Both the position numbers and the translations under genes were made by a program. A stretch of 41,735 nt of DNA from Plastoroseomonas sp036499545. Lineage in GTDB: Bacteria > Pseudomonadota > Alphaproteobacteria > Acetobacterales > Acetobacteraceae. Every line of letters begins with the position of its first letter. Position 1 is the stretch's first letter. The notes below the pieces were generated by a model, which saw nothing but the letters and a program-made list of their open reading frames with translations, did no database searches and was not told the origin of the DNA. Of this stretch, positions 31,077-39,011 are shown one piece after another. Location of the stretch: NCBI GenBank assembly GCA_036499545.1, contig DASYDR010000239.1, forward strand, positions 1-41,735. The letters run 5' to 3'.

Positions 31077-31903
31077 AGGACAGCGCCGTCTTCTGGTATG
31101 GCTGCAACGTGACCCGCCATGGCGAGGTGATCCGCACCGCCGCGCGCCTGCTGGAAGCGGTCGGCATGGATGCGGCGCCGGCCGGCGGCCCGGCGCATTG
31201 CTGCGGCAGCCCGAAGGATGCCAGCGCGCGCATCAACGAAGGCATGGCCCGGCGCACCATCGCGGGTTTCAACGCGACCGGGCGCGACACCGTCGTCACC
31301 TGGTGCCCGTCCTGCCACATGAACATGCAGGACAGCATGGCGCCGGTGACGCCCACCCATTTCGAGACGGTGCATGTCAGCGAAGTGCTGCATGCGCGGC
31401 GCGAAACCCTGCGCCCGCTGCTGGTCAACCGGGTCGGGTGCCGCGTGCTGCTGCACGCGCATCTCGGCTTCAATATCCGCGTGCCGGTGAACGCCATGGT
31501 GCCGGACCTGCTGCGCATGATCCCGGGGCTCGACCTGGTGGAGCATGCCTATCGTGTGCCCGGCCATATGTGCTCCGGCATCTCGGCGGTGCCCGGCGCG
31601 CTGGCTGATGCGCAGCGCGCGACCCTGGCGGCGATGGCGGAGACCGGCGCCGACACGCTCTGCACCATCTTCCATTCCTGCCACCGGGAGAGCGTGACCC
31701 TGGAACGGCATGGCGTGCGGGTCGCCAACTGGATGCACCTGCTGGCGGCCAGCCTCGGCTGGCCGGCCGAGGATGGCTACAAGGCCTGGCGCAATGCGGA
31801 AGATCCGCGCGCCGCGATCGGCGAAGCGGGGATCGAGGCGGTCGGCGAACTCGCCTATGAGCGCTTGCTCGAAGGGGAACTGCGCAAGCCGCCGCCGTTC
31901 TAG
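31067..31903 (+). CDS. HdrB-like protein with two CCG domains
   Basis: 278 residues. HdrB/GlpC-type protein with tandem cysteine-rich (CCG) domains: C13, C45-C46 (HCCGSPKD), C80-x2-C83 (WCPSCHMNM) in the first half; the second half has C125, C169 (HMCSG), C199 and C205 with a degenerate CCG (Met replaces the first Cys). In HdrB the CCG motifs hold a noncubane [4Fe-4S] pair used for disulfide reduction; here only the first site is complete. It likely forms a membrane-free electron-transfer complex with the HdrC-like protein before it, in contact with an unknown oxidoreductase. It abuts the Bug gene tail-to-tail with no gap. Confidence 0.82.
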   Translation: MAVKDSAVFWYGCNVTRHGEVIRTAARLLEAVGMDAAPAGGPAHCCGSPKDASARINEGMARRTIAGFNATGRDTVVTWCPSCHMNMQDSMAPVTPTHFETVHVSEVLHARRETLRPLLVNRVGCRVLLHAHLGFNIRVPVNAMVPDLLRMIPGLDLVEHAYRVPGHMCSGISAVPGALADAQRATLAAMAETGADTLCTIFHSCHRESVTLERHGVRVANWMHLLAASLGWPAEDGYKAWRNAEDPRAAIGEAGIEAVGELAYERLLEGELRKPPPF

Positions 31904-32878
31904 CTATTCCGCGCGGATACCGGCGCTTTCCGCGGTCGCGCGGGTGCGGGCGCGCTCCTCCCGCAGCCAGGTGGCCAGGCCTTCCGGCGTGCGCACCGCT
32001 GCTTCGGACAGCTGCGCGCCGACCTCCTCCTGCCGCTGCCGGTAGACGGGATCGGCGAGGGCGGCCATGGCGGCGGCGTTCAGCGCCGCGATCGCCGCGG
32101 CCGGGGTGCCGCCGGTCGCCATCAGCGCCGCCCAGCTGCCACCGGTCAGGCCGGGAAATCCCTGCTCGATCAGGGTCGCGATATCGGGCGCGAGCGGGGA
32201 CCGGGTCGGGCCCGTGGTCGCCAGGATGCGCACCAGCCCGCCGCGCCAGCTCGGCACCGTGGTCGAGATCTCGCCCATCACCACCTGGACATTGCCGGCG
32301 ATCAGGTCGGGCACCGATTGGCTGCTGCCGCGATAGGGCACATGCGTCAGCCGGATGCCGGCCTGCGCCATGAACTGCTCGATCAGGAAATGCGTGGCGC
32401 TGCCCTGGCCGGAGGAGCCGATGGTGATGTCGCCGGGCCGCGCCTTCGCGGCCGCCACCAGGTCGGCCAGGCTGCGCAGCGGGCTGTCCGCCTTCACGGT
32501 CACGGTCAGCGGGCTGCGGCTCATCAGCGCGATCGGCGCCAGCTCGGTCTCGACGTTATAGGGCAGGCGGGACTGCAGCACCGGGTTGACCGTCAGCGGC
32601 CCATTGCTGCCGAGCAGCAGCGTATGGCCATCGGGCCGCGCCTTGGCGACCACCTCGGCGCCGACCGTGCCGCCGCCGCCGGCCCGGTTCTCGACCACGA
32701 CCGTCTGGCCGAGCCGTTCCGACATCCGCTGCGCGGCGAGCCGCCCCTGGATGTCGGAGGAGGTGCCGGCCGCGAAGGGCACGATCATGCGCAGCGGCCG
32801 GTCGGGAAAGGCCTGTGCCCGCGCGATGGCGGGCACGGCCAGCAGCGTCGCCAGCAGCGCGCGGCGTTGGAACGGCAT
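31904..32878 (-). CDS. Bug/TctC-type periplasmic solute-binding protein
   Basis: 324 residues. The ATG at 32878 follows GGGGGG. A signal peptide (QRRALLATLLAVPAIARA) leads to the mature start FPDRPLRMIVPFAAGTSSDIQGRL, the signature of the tripartite tricarboxylate transporter (TctC/Bug) family. The fold continues with VVVENRAGGGGTVGAEVVAKARPDGHTLLLGS and VPYRGSSQSVPDLIAG. Such proteins capture carboxylic or amido compounds in the periplasm. The membrane subunits TctA/TctB are absent here, as is common in genomes with many orphan Bug genes. It lies 72 bp after the M20 amidohydrolase gene on the same strand, which suggests a joint uptake-and-hydrolysis unit. Confidence 0.93.
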   Translation of the reverse strand: MPFQRRALLATLLAVPAIARAQAFPDRPLRMIVPFAAGTSSDIQGRLAAQRMSERLGQTVVVENRAGGGGTVGAEVVAKARPDGHTLLLGSNGPLTVNPVLQSRLPYNVETELAPIALMSRSPLTVTVKADSPLRSLADLVAAAKARPGDITIGSSGQGSATHFLIEQFMAQAGIRLTHVPYRGSSQSVPDLIAGNVQVVMGEISTTVPSWRGGLVRILATTGPTRSPLAPDIATLIEQGFPGLTGGSWAALMATGGTPAAAIAALNAAAMAALADPVYRQRQEEVGAQLSEAAVRTPEGLATWLREERARTRATAESAGIRAE

Positions 32879-32950
32879 GACGGACCCCCCTTTGATTTTG
32901 GGGGCATCCTGCATGCCGGCGGGACGCTTGGCCAGGGGCGCGCGGCCCGC

Positions 32951-34114
32951 TCAGCCTTCGTTCTTCAGGCCACGCTCGACGATCCGGGCATAGAGCGCGG
33001 CGCCGAAGGGGATCGCCTCATCATTGAACATGTAGCGCGGATTGTGCGGCATCGCGCCTTCGCCATTGCCGACCAGGATATAGGCGCCCGGCACCTTCTC
33101 CATCATGAAGGAGAAATCCTCCGATCCCATCGAGGGCGGCTTGCCGCGCGTGACCTTCTCCGCACCGACCAACTCCCCCGCCGCCGCCACATAGGCGTCC
33201 GTCGCCTCCGCCGCATTGACCGTCGGCGCGAAGATCAGCCGCCAGTCGAGGCTCGCCTCGCAGCCGAGACCGGCGGCGACGCCTTCGACGGTGCGGCGCA
33301 GCGCTTCCTCGATGCGGTCGCCGACCGGGCGGCGGAAGAAGCGCGCGGTGCCGGCGAGCGTCGCCGTCTCCGGGATCACGTTGTAGGCGTCGCCGCCGGC
33401 GATCTTGGTGATGCTGATCACCGCCGGATCGGCCGGGTTGAGGGTGCGGGAGATGATGGTCTGCACCGCGGTCGCGATATGGCAGGCGGCGATCACCGGA
33501 TCGATGCCCGCGTCCGGATGCGCGCCATGCGCGCCCCTGCCGCGCACGGTGACGTCGAAGAAGGCGCCGCCGGCCATCGCCGGCCCTTCGCTGATGGCGT
33601 ATTCGCCGACCGGCATGCCGGGGCGGTTGTGCATGCCGTAGACCGCGTCGCAGGGGAAGCGGTCGAACAGCCCATCCTCCAGCATCGCCAACGCGCCGCC
33701 GCAGCCTTCCTCGCCGGGCTGGAAGATCAGGTGCACGGTGCCGTCGAAGTTCCGCGTCTCGGCCAGGTACTTCGCGGCGCCGAGCAGCATGGTGGTGTGG
33801 CCGTCATGGCCGCAGGCATGCATCACGCCCTTGATGCCGCTCCGGTAATCCACCTCGTTCTGTTCCTCGATCGGCAGCGCGTCCATGTCGGCGCGCAGCC
33901 CGACCGCGCGGTTGCCGGGCCGGCCGCGCAGCACGCCGACCACGCCGGTGCCGCCGACGCCGCGATGCACTTCGACGCCGAAGGATTCAAGCTGGCGCGC
34001 CACGATCTCGGCGGTGCGGTGCTCGCCCATGCCGAGTTCGGGGTGCGCGTGCAGGTCGCGCCGCAGCGCGGTCAGTTCGGGGTGGTACTGACGGATGCGG
34101 TCGAGGGCGGACAT
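32951..34114 (-). CDS. M20-family amidohydrolase (hippurate hydrolase-like)
   Basis: 387 residues, full length. The ATG at 34114 starts the conserved domain. Dizinc peptidase-M20 fold: RADMDALPI (74-82), MHACGHDGHTTMLLG (98-112) with C101, H103 and H106, and PGEEGCGGA (133-141) with E135/E136. Family members hydrolyse N-acyl amino acids, hippurate or related amides. It precedes the Bug gene and may be in an operon with it. No signal peptide was found, so it is cytoplasmic. The long frame on the opposite strand is a shadow. Confidence 0.93.
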   Translation of the reverse strand: MSALDRIRQYHPELTALRRDLHAHPELGMGEHRTAEIVARQLESFGVEVHRGVGGTGVVGVLRGRPGNRAVGLRADMDALPIEEQNEVDYRSGIKGVMHACGHDGHTTMLLGAAKYLAETRNFDGTVHLIFQPGEEGCGGALAMLEDGLFDRFPCDAVYGMHNRPGMPVGEYAISEGPAMAGGAFFDVTVRGRGAHGAHPDAGIDPVIAACHIATAVQTIISRTLNPADPAVISITKIAGGDAYNVIPETATLAGTARFFRRPVGDRIEEALRRTVEGVAAGLGCEASLDWRLIFAPTVNAAEATDAYVAAAGELVGAEKVTRGKPPSMGSEDFSFMMEKVPGAYILVGNGEGAMPHNPRYMFNDEAIPFGAALYARIVERGLKNEG

Positions 34115-34191
34115 GCGGCGCGGGCTCCTGCCTATACGGACCATGCATCCTGCCCTTGCCGGAGGCCTGGCGGAAGCCGGCCTGCTCGACA

Positions 34192-34206
34192 TGCGAATGG
34201 CTTGCA
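34192..34206 (+). promoter_or_regulatory. Candidate Fur operator upstream of feoA
   Basis: TGCGAATGGCTTGCA is a 15-bp partial dyad (arms TGCGA and TTGCA, four of five positions complementary) 37 bp before the feoA ATG. Fur boxes of the TGCGAATGATTCGCA kind are known from several proteobacteria. This is where Fur repression of ferrous iron uptake would be expected. Assigned by pattern and location only. Confidence 0.45.
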
Positions 34207-34243
34207 ACTACATCTGCGCCGTTCATCCCCTGACGGAGACCCC

Positions 34244-34537
34244 ATGGCGCAGGACCTGCCCGGCCTCGACGACGGCATTCGCCGGCTGAGCGACATGGGC
34301 CGCGGCGAGCGCGGCGTCGTCGCCGGGCTGCGGCCGGGCGGCGGGGAAGACCATGGCGTCAGCGCCGAGGAGATGGAGCGCCGGCTGCTGGAGATGGGCT
34401 TCGTCGAAGGCACCCGGCTCGCGGTGCTGATGGAGGGGCTGATCGGCCGCGACCCGATGGCGGTCTCGCTCGACGACATGCGCGTGGCGCTGCGCCGGCG
34501 GGAAGCCCGCGCGGTGCTGGTGCGGCGGGAAGGCTGA
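34244..34537 (+). CDS. feoA: FeoA small SH3-like protein
   Basis: 97 residues. FeoA stimulates or stabilises the FeoB ferrous iron transporter in the cytoplasm. LSDMGRGERGVVAGL is the opening of the SH3-like fold; RRLLEMGFVEGTRLAVLMEGLIGRDPMAVSLDDMRVALRRREA is the characteristic FeoA core, with the conserved LxxMGF and DP motifs. It is longer than minimal FeoA by an insertion of about 15 residues (PGGGEDHGVSAEEME). Its stop overlaps the feoB start (TGATG). The preceding region holds a candidate Fur site. Confidence 0.9.
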   Translation: MAQDLPGLDDGIRRLSDMGRGERGVVAGLRPGGGEDHGVSAEEMERRLLEMGFVEGTRLAVLMEGLIGRDPMAVSLDDMRVALRRREARAVLVRREG

Positions 34538-36414
34538 TGGACACGCTGCCCCCCGATGTGCGGCCGCTGCGCCTGGCCCTGCTCGGCAATCCCAATTGCG
34601 GTAAGACGGCGCTGTTCAACGCGCTGACTGGTGCGCGGCAGAAGGTCGCCAACTATGCCGGCGTGACGGTGGAACGGAAGACCGGCCCGGTCGCGCTGCC
34701 GTCCGGCGCGCGCGCGGTGCTGGTCGACCTGCCCGGCACCTACAGCCTGCGCGCCCGCAGCCCGGACGAGGAAGTGACCCGCGACGTGGTGCTGGGCGCG
34801 CGGCCGGACGAGCCGGCGCCCGACGCGCTGATCGCGGTCGCGGACGCGACCAACCTGCGCATGGCGCTGCGCCTGCTGCTGGAGCTGAAGGCGACCGGAC
34901 GGCCGCTGGTGCTGGCGCTGAACATGGTCGACATCGCCGAGCGCCAGGGCCTGCGCATCGACCGGGCGGCGCTGGCGCGTGAGCTCGGCATGCCCGTGGT
35001 CGATACGGTGGCGGTGCGCCGCCGCGGCCTCGATGCGCTGCTGGAGGCGGCGGAGCAGGCGGCGCGGCTGCCGCCGGCCGCGGCCGATTGGCAACCCGCC
35101 TCCGCCGCGACCCTGCGCAGCCTGCATGCGGAAGCGGCGCGGATCCACCGCCTGGCGGTGCGCCCGCCGGAACGGCCCGATACCTGGACCGGGCGGATCG
35201 ATGCGGTGCTGCTGCACCCGCTGGCCGGCACCGCGATCCTGCTGCTGATCCTGTTCCTGATGTTCCAGGCGGTCTTCGCCTGGGCACAGCCGCTGATGGA
35301 CGCGATCGATGCCGGCTTCTCCGCGCTCGGCGCCCTGGTGAAGGCGACGCTGCCGGACGGGCTGCTGCGCGGCCTGCTGGCCGACGGCATCATCGCGGGT
35401 GTCGGCTCCGTGCTCGTGTTCCTGCCGCAGATCGTCATCCTGTTCCTGTTCATCATCCTGCTGGAGGATTTCGGCTACATGGCGCGCGCGGCCTTCCTGA
35501 TGGACCGCATGCTCGGCGTCGCCGGGCTGCATGGCCGCGCCTTCATCCCACTGTTGTCGAGCTTCGCCTGCGCCATCCCGGGGATCATGTCGGCGCGGGT
35601 GATCGACAGCCGGCACGACCGGCTGACGACGATCCTGGTGGCGCCGCTGATGACCTGCTCGGCGCGCATCCCGGTCTATACCCTGATCATCGCGGCCTTC
35701 GTGCCGGAGCGGCAGGTCTGGGGCTTCATCGGCCTGCAGGGGCTGGTGATGTTCGGCCTCTATGCCGCCGGCATCGCCTGCGCGCTGATCGCGGCGGCGA
35801 TCATCCGCCGCCTGTTCTGGCGCAGCGCATCGCAGCCCTTCCTGATGGAACTGCCCGCCTACAAGCTGCCCAGCCTGCGCAACGTGGTGCAGAACGTGCT
35901 GCTGCGGGCGCAGATCTTCCTGCGCCGGGCGGGCACCATCATCCTGTCGATCATGATCATCCTCTGGTTCCTGGTCTCCTTCCCCGGCGCGCCGGACGGG
36001 GCCACGGACCCGGCGATCGACTACAGCATCGCCGGCCGCATCGGCCATGCGATCGAGCCGGTGCTGGCGCCGATCGGCTTCAACTGGCAGATCGGCGTGG
36101 CGCTGATCCCCGGCATGGCGGCGCGGGAAGTCGCGGTCGGCGCGCTCGGCACCGTCTATGCCGTGGCGGGCGAGGGGGATGAGGTGGCGTCTGCGCTGCA
36201 GCCGACGCTCGCCGCGCACTGGTCGCTGGCGACGGCGCTGGCGCTGCTCGCCTGGTACGTCTTCGCGCCGCAATGCGCGTCCACCCTCGCGGTCGTGAAG
36301 CGGGAGACCAACACCTGGCTGTGGCCGGCGGTGATGTTCGCCTACATGCTGGCGCTGGCCTATGTCGCGGCGCTGATCACCTATCGCGTCGCGCTGGCCC
36401 TCGGGGGCGGATGA
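34537..36414 (+). CDS. feoB: FeoB ferrous iron transporter
   Basis: 625 residues, a compact FeoB. The N-terminal G-protein domain shows G1 GNPNCGKT (17-24), G3 DLPGTYSL, and G4 NMVD, followed by a helical GDI-like spacer. The membrane part begins near residue 228 and contains the paired Gate regions, with GVGSVLVFLPQIVILFLFIILLED (about 288-311) and later segments PGMAAREVAVGALG and the final FAPQCASTLAVVKRETN. FeoB imports Fe(II) across the inner membrane. It is coupled to feoA before it (TGATG) and the Cys-rich protein after it (ATGA), forming a complete feo operon. Confidence 0.96.
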   Translation: MDTLPPDVRPLRLALLGNPNCGKTALFNALTGARQKVANYAGVTVERKTGPVALPSGARAVLVDLPGTYSLRARSPDEEVTRDVVLGARPDEPAPDALIAVADATNLRMALRLLLELKATGRPLVLALNMVDIAERQGLRIDRAALARELGMPVVDTVAVRRRGLDALLEAAEQAARLPPAAADWQPASAATLRSLHAEAARIHRLAVRPPERPDTWTGRIDAVLLHPLAGTAILLLILFLMFQAVFAWAQPLMDAIDAGFSALGALVKATLPDGLLRGLLADGIIAGVGSVLVFLPQIVILFLFIILLEDFGYMARAAFLMDRMLGVAGLHGRAFIPLLSSFACAIPGIMSARVIDSRHDRLTTILVAPLMTCSARIPVYTLIIAAFVPERQVWGFIGLQGLVMFGLYAAGIACALIAAAIIRRLFWRSASQPFLMELPAYKLPSLRNVVQNVLLRAQIFLRRAGTIILSIMIILWFLVSFPGAPDGATDPAIDYSIAGRIGHAIEPVLAPIGFNWQIGVALIPGMAAREVAVGALGTVYAVAGEGDEVASALQPTLAAHWSLATALALLAWYVFAPQCASTLAVVKRETNTWLWPAVMFAYMLALAYVAALITYRVALALGGG

Positions 36415-36566
36415 CCATGGAGATGGGCAGCACCGTGCAGGGCGTGATCGTGGCGCTGATGGTGGGCGCCGCGGTGTTCTTCCTGGGCCGCCGCTACTGG
36501 CCGGGGCGGCCCGGCTGCGATGGTGACGAAGGCAAGGGCGGCTGCAATTGCGGCCGGGATGACTGA
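36411..36566 (+). CDS. FeoB-associated Cys-rich membrane protein
   Basis: 51 residues. The ATG at 36411 overlaps the feoB stop (ATGA). One membrane helix (about 9-27, VQGVIVALMVGAAVFFLGRR) and a short tail with C36, C45 and C47 (CDGDEGKGGCNCG), the pattern of the small Cys-rich proteins found next to FeoB in many bacteria and sometimes compared to FeoC in place. It may pass iron or sense its redox state. The frame upstream of this ATG is a shadow of feoB. Confidence 0.82.
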   Translation: MTMEMGSTVQGVIVALMVGAAVFFLGRRYWPGRPGCDGDEGKGGCNCGRDD

Positions 36567-36575
36567 GCCGGCCGG

Positions 36576-36824
36576 ATGAGGCCGTGGCTGCGCCTCGGCC
36601 CCCAGCTGACGCTGCTCGCCGGCATGGCCTTGATGGTCTTCGGCTTCGCGATCGATCCGCTCTGGCCGGCGCAGGACATGCCGCCGGCGCTCGCCGAACG
36701 GTACCGCCAGGATGCAGCCTGCGCCGCCGCCATCTACAGGGGCGGCGCGGTGCCGCTGGCATTCGGCGGCGCCTGGCTCTGCGGCCGCTGGCTGTGGCGG
36801 GGCTGGCGGCGGCGTCAGCCCTGA
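36576..36824 (+). CDS. Small membrane protein at the end of the feo operon
   Basis: 82 residues, 9 bp after the Cys-rich gene. Two hydrophobic stretches (about 10-28, LTLLAGMALMVFGFAIDPLW; and about 56-72, GGAVPLAFGGAWLCGRWLW) flank a polar loop with C49, and the C-terminus is basic (RGWRRRQP), placing both ends probably in the cytoplasm. I do not recognise a family. It overlaps the end of the Fic gene on the other strand by 10 bp. Its position suggests a link to iron uptake, but this is an inference. Confidence 0.6.
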   Translation: MRPWLRLGPQLTLLAGMALMVFGFAIDPLWPAQDMPPALAERYRQDAACAAAIYRGGAVPLAFGGAWLCGRWLWRGWRRRQP

Positions 36825-38401
36825 TCGGCGAGCAGGTCGGCGTGGATGCCTTCGACCGCCAACGCCTCGGCCTCCGTCAATCCCGCGAACTCCACCTCCC
36901 GCGCGCGGCGGGAGAGGCGCCCCTGATTCTGCCGCAGGAAGCCGAGCATCAGGTCGAGGCGCGCCTCGGGCATTTCCAGGAAGGTCCGGATCCGGTCCTT
37001 GGCCAGGTCGTAGCGGCGCAGATACTCGACCTCCCGCGGCAAGGTGTTGCGCACGGTTTCGACGATGCTGGCAGCCAGGAACTCCGCCGGAACCGTTGCA
37101 TCGAAGAAGCGGAACAGATCCCCGGTGTCGTTCAGGACCCGCACATTCAGTTCCGGCGTCGTCTCCCAGCGCGTCAGGGTCAGGCGCGGCCGGGAAACAT
37201 GTTCGAGCACGGCCCGATAGGCATCGATCCGCTCGAGGAAGACCGCAGAGACCGGAAAGATGATCCCAGCCGGATTGAAGCCGCGTCGCGCGAGGACATG
37301 GTGCAGCAGCCAGCGATGCACCCGCCCGTTGCCGTCCTCGAAGGGGTGGATGAAGACGAAACCGAAGGCCAGGCAGGCCGCAGCCGCGATCGGGTCCAGG
37401 CCGCCCGCTTCACTGCGCGCCTCGAAAGCAACCAGGCCAGCGATGAGTGCGCCGAGATCCTTGGGCCGCGCGCTGACATGATCGGGCAGCGGTGCGTGGG
37501 TGTCGCGGTCACGGGCGCCCACGAAACCGCCCTGGCTGCGCCAGCCAAGACGCAGGAAACGCGTGTCCTCGCCGATCACCAGCCGTTGCAGGCGCAACAA
37601 TGCCTCGCCATTCAGCACAGTCTGGCCGGCTTCGCCGATCGCCTGGCCCCAGCGCTGGACGCGGCCCTGAGGCGGGCGCTCACCTTCGATGACATAGGAG
37701 GCCCGGCTGTCCTTCAGCAGCAGGAAAGCCGCCGCGCGGGCCATCAGGTCGGGCGCGGTGCGCTGGACCACGGCGCGGGCCTCCCGCGGCAGGTCCTGGG
37801 TCAGCGCGGTGGTCAACGCTGCGGAACGGCGGATCAGAGGGCAGAAGGCGGGCGTTCCGGGCAGATTGTCCCGAACGCGGTGCCGCAGGGAGACTTCGCC
37901 GGTGAGGGTGAATTGGCGCCCGGCGTCGATGGCATCGGCGGTGACGACCTTCGGGGCAGATGGCAGGTCCAGGCGTTCGCCAGTCAGCCATTCATGCAGG
38001 AACCAGGCGCGGCGCGGATGTCGGCCGGTCGGCTGGCGGCGGACCCAGGCCGTGATGGCCCTGCCGGCCTCCGGGCGCCGGAACAGACTGGCGAGCAGCC
38101 CGAGGTCCACGGCTTCATGCCGCAAGGCGAAGCCCAGATGCGCCGCCAGGCTGTTCACCGGCTGGTAGCGGGGGGTCAGGATGGTCCAGCGCCCATCCTG
38201 CCGCAGGCTGTGCCGGTCACCCGCCGCGAGGAGGCTATCCGGCGCGGGGACGTCCAGCCCATAGGCCGCCGCCAGGGCGGCAAGCCCGATGGGGCGGGCG
38301 CCTTCAGGCAACGGCACCCCCATGACGGAGGTGACCCGCTCCGGCAGGTTGAGCGGTTCTTCCCCCTCTGCGACCGCTTCTTCCGCCTTCTGCCCGTTCA
38401 C
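36815..38401 (-). CDS. Fic-domain protein adenylyltransferase with N-terminal inhibitory helix
   Basis: 528 residues from a GTG at 38401 (AGGAG 2 nt before it is rather close; no better start is apparent upstream). The Fic core carries the complete active motif HPFEDGNGRVHR (352-363), with catalytic H352 and the anion-binding loop. The inhibitory motif S-x3-E-G is present at S235-E239-G240 (SYVIEG), preceding the core, so this is a class II Fic enzyme that self-inhibits and is not toxin-like by default. The N-terminal 200 residues are unusual, and a winged-helix-like C-terminal part (about 430-528) follows. It AMPylates an unknown protein. It is convergent with the feo operon. Confidence 0.93.
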   Translation of the reverse strand: MNGQKAEEAVAEGEEPLNLPERVTSVMGVPLPEGARPIGLAALAAAYGLDVPAPDSLLAAGDRHSLRQDGRWTILTPRYQPVNSLAAHLGFALRHEAVDLGLLASLFRRPEAGRAITAWVRRQPTGRHPRRAWFLHEWLTGERLDLPSAPKVVTADAIDAGRQFTLTGEVSLRHRVRDNLPGTPAFCPLIRRSAALTTALTQDLPREARAVVQRTAPDLMARAAAFLLLKDSRASYVIEGERPPQGRVQRWGQAIGEAGQTVLNGEALLRLQRLVIGEDTRFLRLGWRSQGGFVGARDRDTHAPLPDHVSARPKDLGALIAGLVAFEARSEAGGLDPIAAAACLAFGFVFIHPFEDGNGRVHRWLLHHVLARRGFNPAGIIFPVSAVFLERIDAYRAVLEHVSRPRLTLTRWETTPELNVRVLNDTGDLFRFFDATVPAEFLAASIVETVRNTLPREVEYLRRYDLAKDRIRTFLEMPEARLDLMLGFLRQNQGRLSRRAREVEFAGLTEAEALAVEGIHADLLADQG

Positions 38402-38522
38402 GGCTCCTGAAATTCCTTCACCTGGTCCGGTGCTCCCTGAATCACATTAACAAGGATTCGGCTGCGAAGCGATCACAGAGGCGGAATTCCTTTCACCGCA
38501 GCGAGAAGATACAGAAATTCGG
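38402..38522. other. Short gap between the Fic gene and the phage genes
   Basis: About 120 bp with AT-rich patches. It carries a pair of similar direct repeats, AATTCCTTCACC (38411-38422) and AATTCCTTTCACC (38485-38497), differing by one inserted T. The repeat could be chance. No att-like site, integrase or tRNA is visible, so the boundary of the phage module is not defined here. Confidence 0.35.
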
Positions 38523-39011
38523 TCACGCCTGATCCAGCAGCCCGCGCTGCCGCCTGCGCAAGGGCGAGGCCGGCTGGGCGGCTGCCTGCAGATAGGGATT
38601 GCCCGGTGTCGCCTGGCGCATCGGCAGGCTGCCGCCCCGCGGCCGGTTGCCGGGCGGCGCGGGCTGCGCCACGGGGCGCGGCATGGCGGCGGCCGGCGGC
38701 CGCAGCATCCCGGCCAGGCCGCGCAGCAGGGCCGGGACATCCACCGGCGGCCGATCCTTGAAGCCGCCGCCGGCGAGGCCGAGCCGGGTCAGCAGGCCGC
38801 GCGTCTCCGCGGCGGCCAATGGCTCCGGCCTGGCGCCCGGCGGCGCGCCGGCGGCGGGCTGGCCGGGCAGCGGCGGCGGCTCGGCGGGCGGCACCGGCGG
38901 CAAGGGCAGGGGCTCCGGCGGCGCGGCCGTGGCCCGCTTCGCCAGCTCGGGCGCCAGCGCCTGCGCATCCCAGAGCGTCAGCAGCTCCGGGTCGAAGAAC
39001 ATCCCGCTCAT
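38523..39011 (-). CDS. Proline-rich phage-associated protein, uncharacterised
   Basis: 162 residues, ATG overlapping the stop of the 330-residue gene (ATGA). A short N-terminal globular segment (MSGMFFDPELLTLWDAQALAPELA) is followed by long Pro/Ala-rich stretches and a basic end (RRRQRGLLDQA). There is no known family. The position at the end of a translationally coupled set of phage-like genes suggests a minor structural or ejected protein. Codon and GC content match the rest of the window, so it may be an old prophage or a gene-transfer-type module. Confidence 0.6.
   Translation of the reverse strand: MSGMFFDPELLTLWDAQALAPELAKRATAAPPEPLPLPPVPPAEPPPLPGQPAAGAPPGARPEPLAAAETRGLLTRLGLAGGGFKDRPPVDVPALLRGLAGMLRPPAAAMPRPVAQPAPPGNRPRGGSLPMRQATPGNPYLQAAAQPASPLRRRQRGLLDQA

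Noticed and set aside
34132..36762. 876-codon minus-strand frame opposite feoA and feoB
   Set aside because: Shadow of the feo genes; no recognisable domain.
38411..38497. Direct repeats AATTCCTTCACC / AATTCCTTTCACC as possible phage att sites
   Set aside because: They are only 12-13 bp, differ by an indel, and lie 63 bp apart on the same side of the phage genes, so they cannot bound the element.
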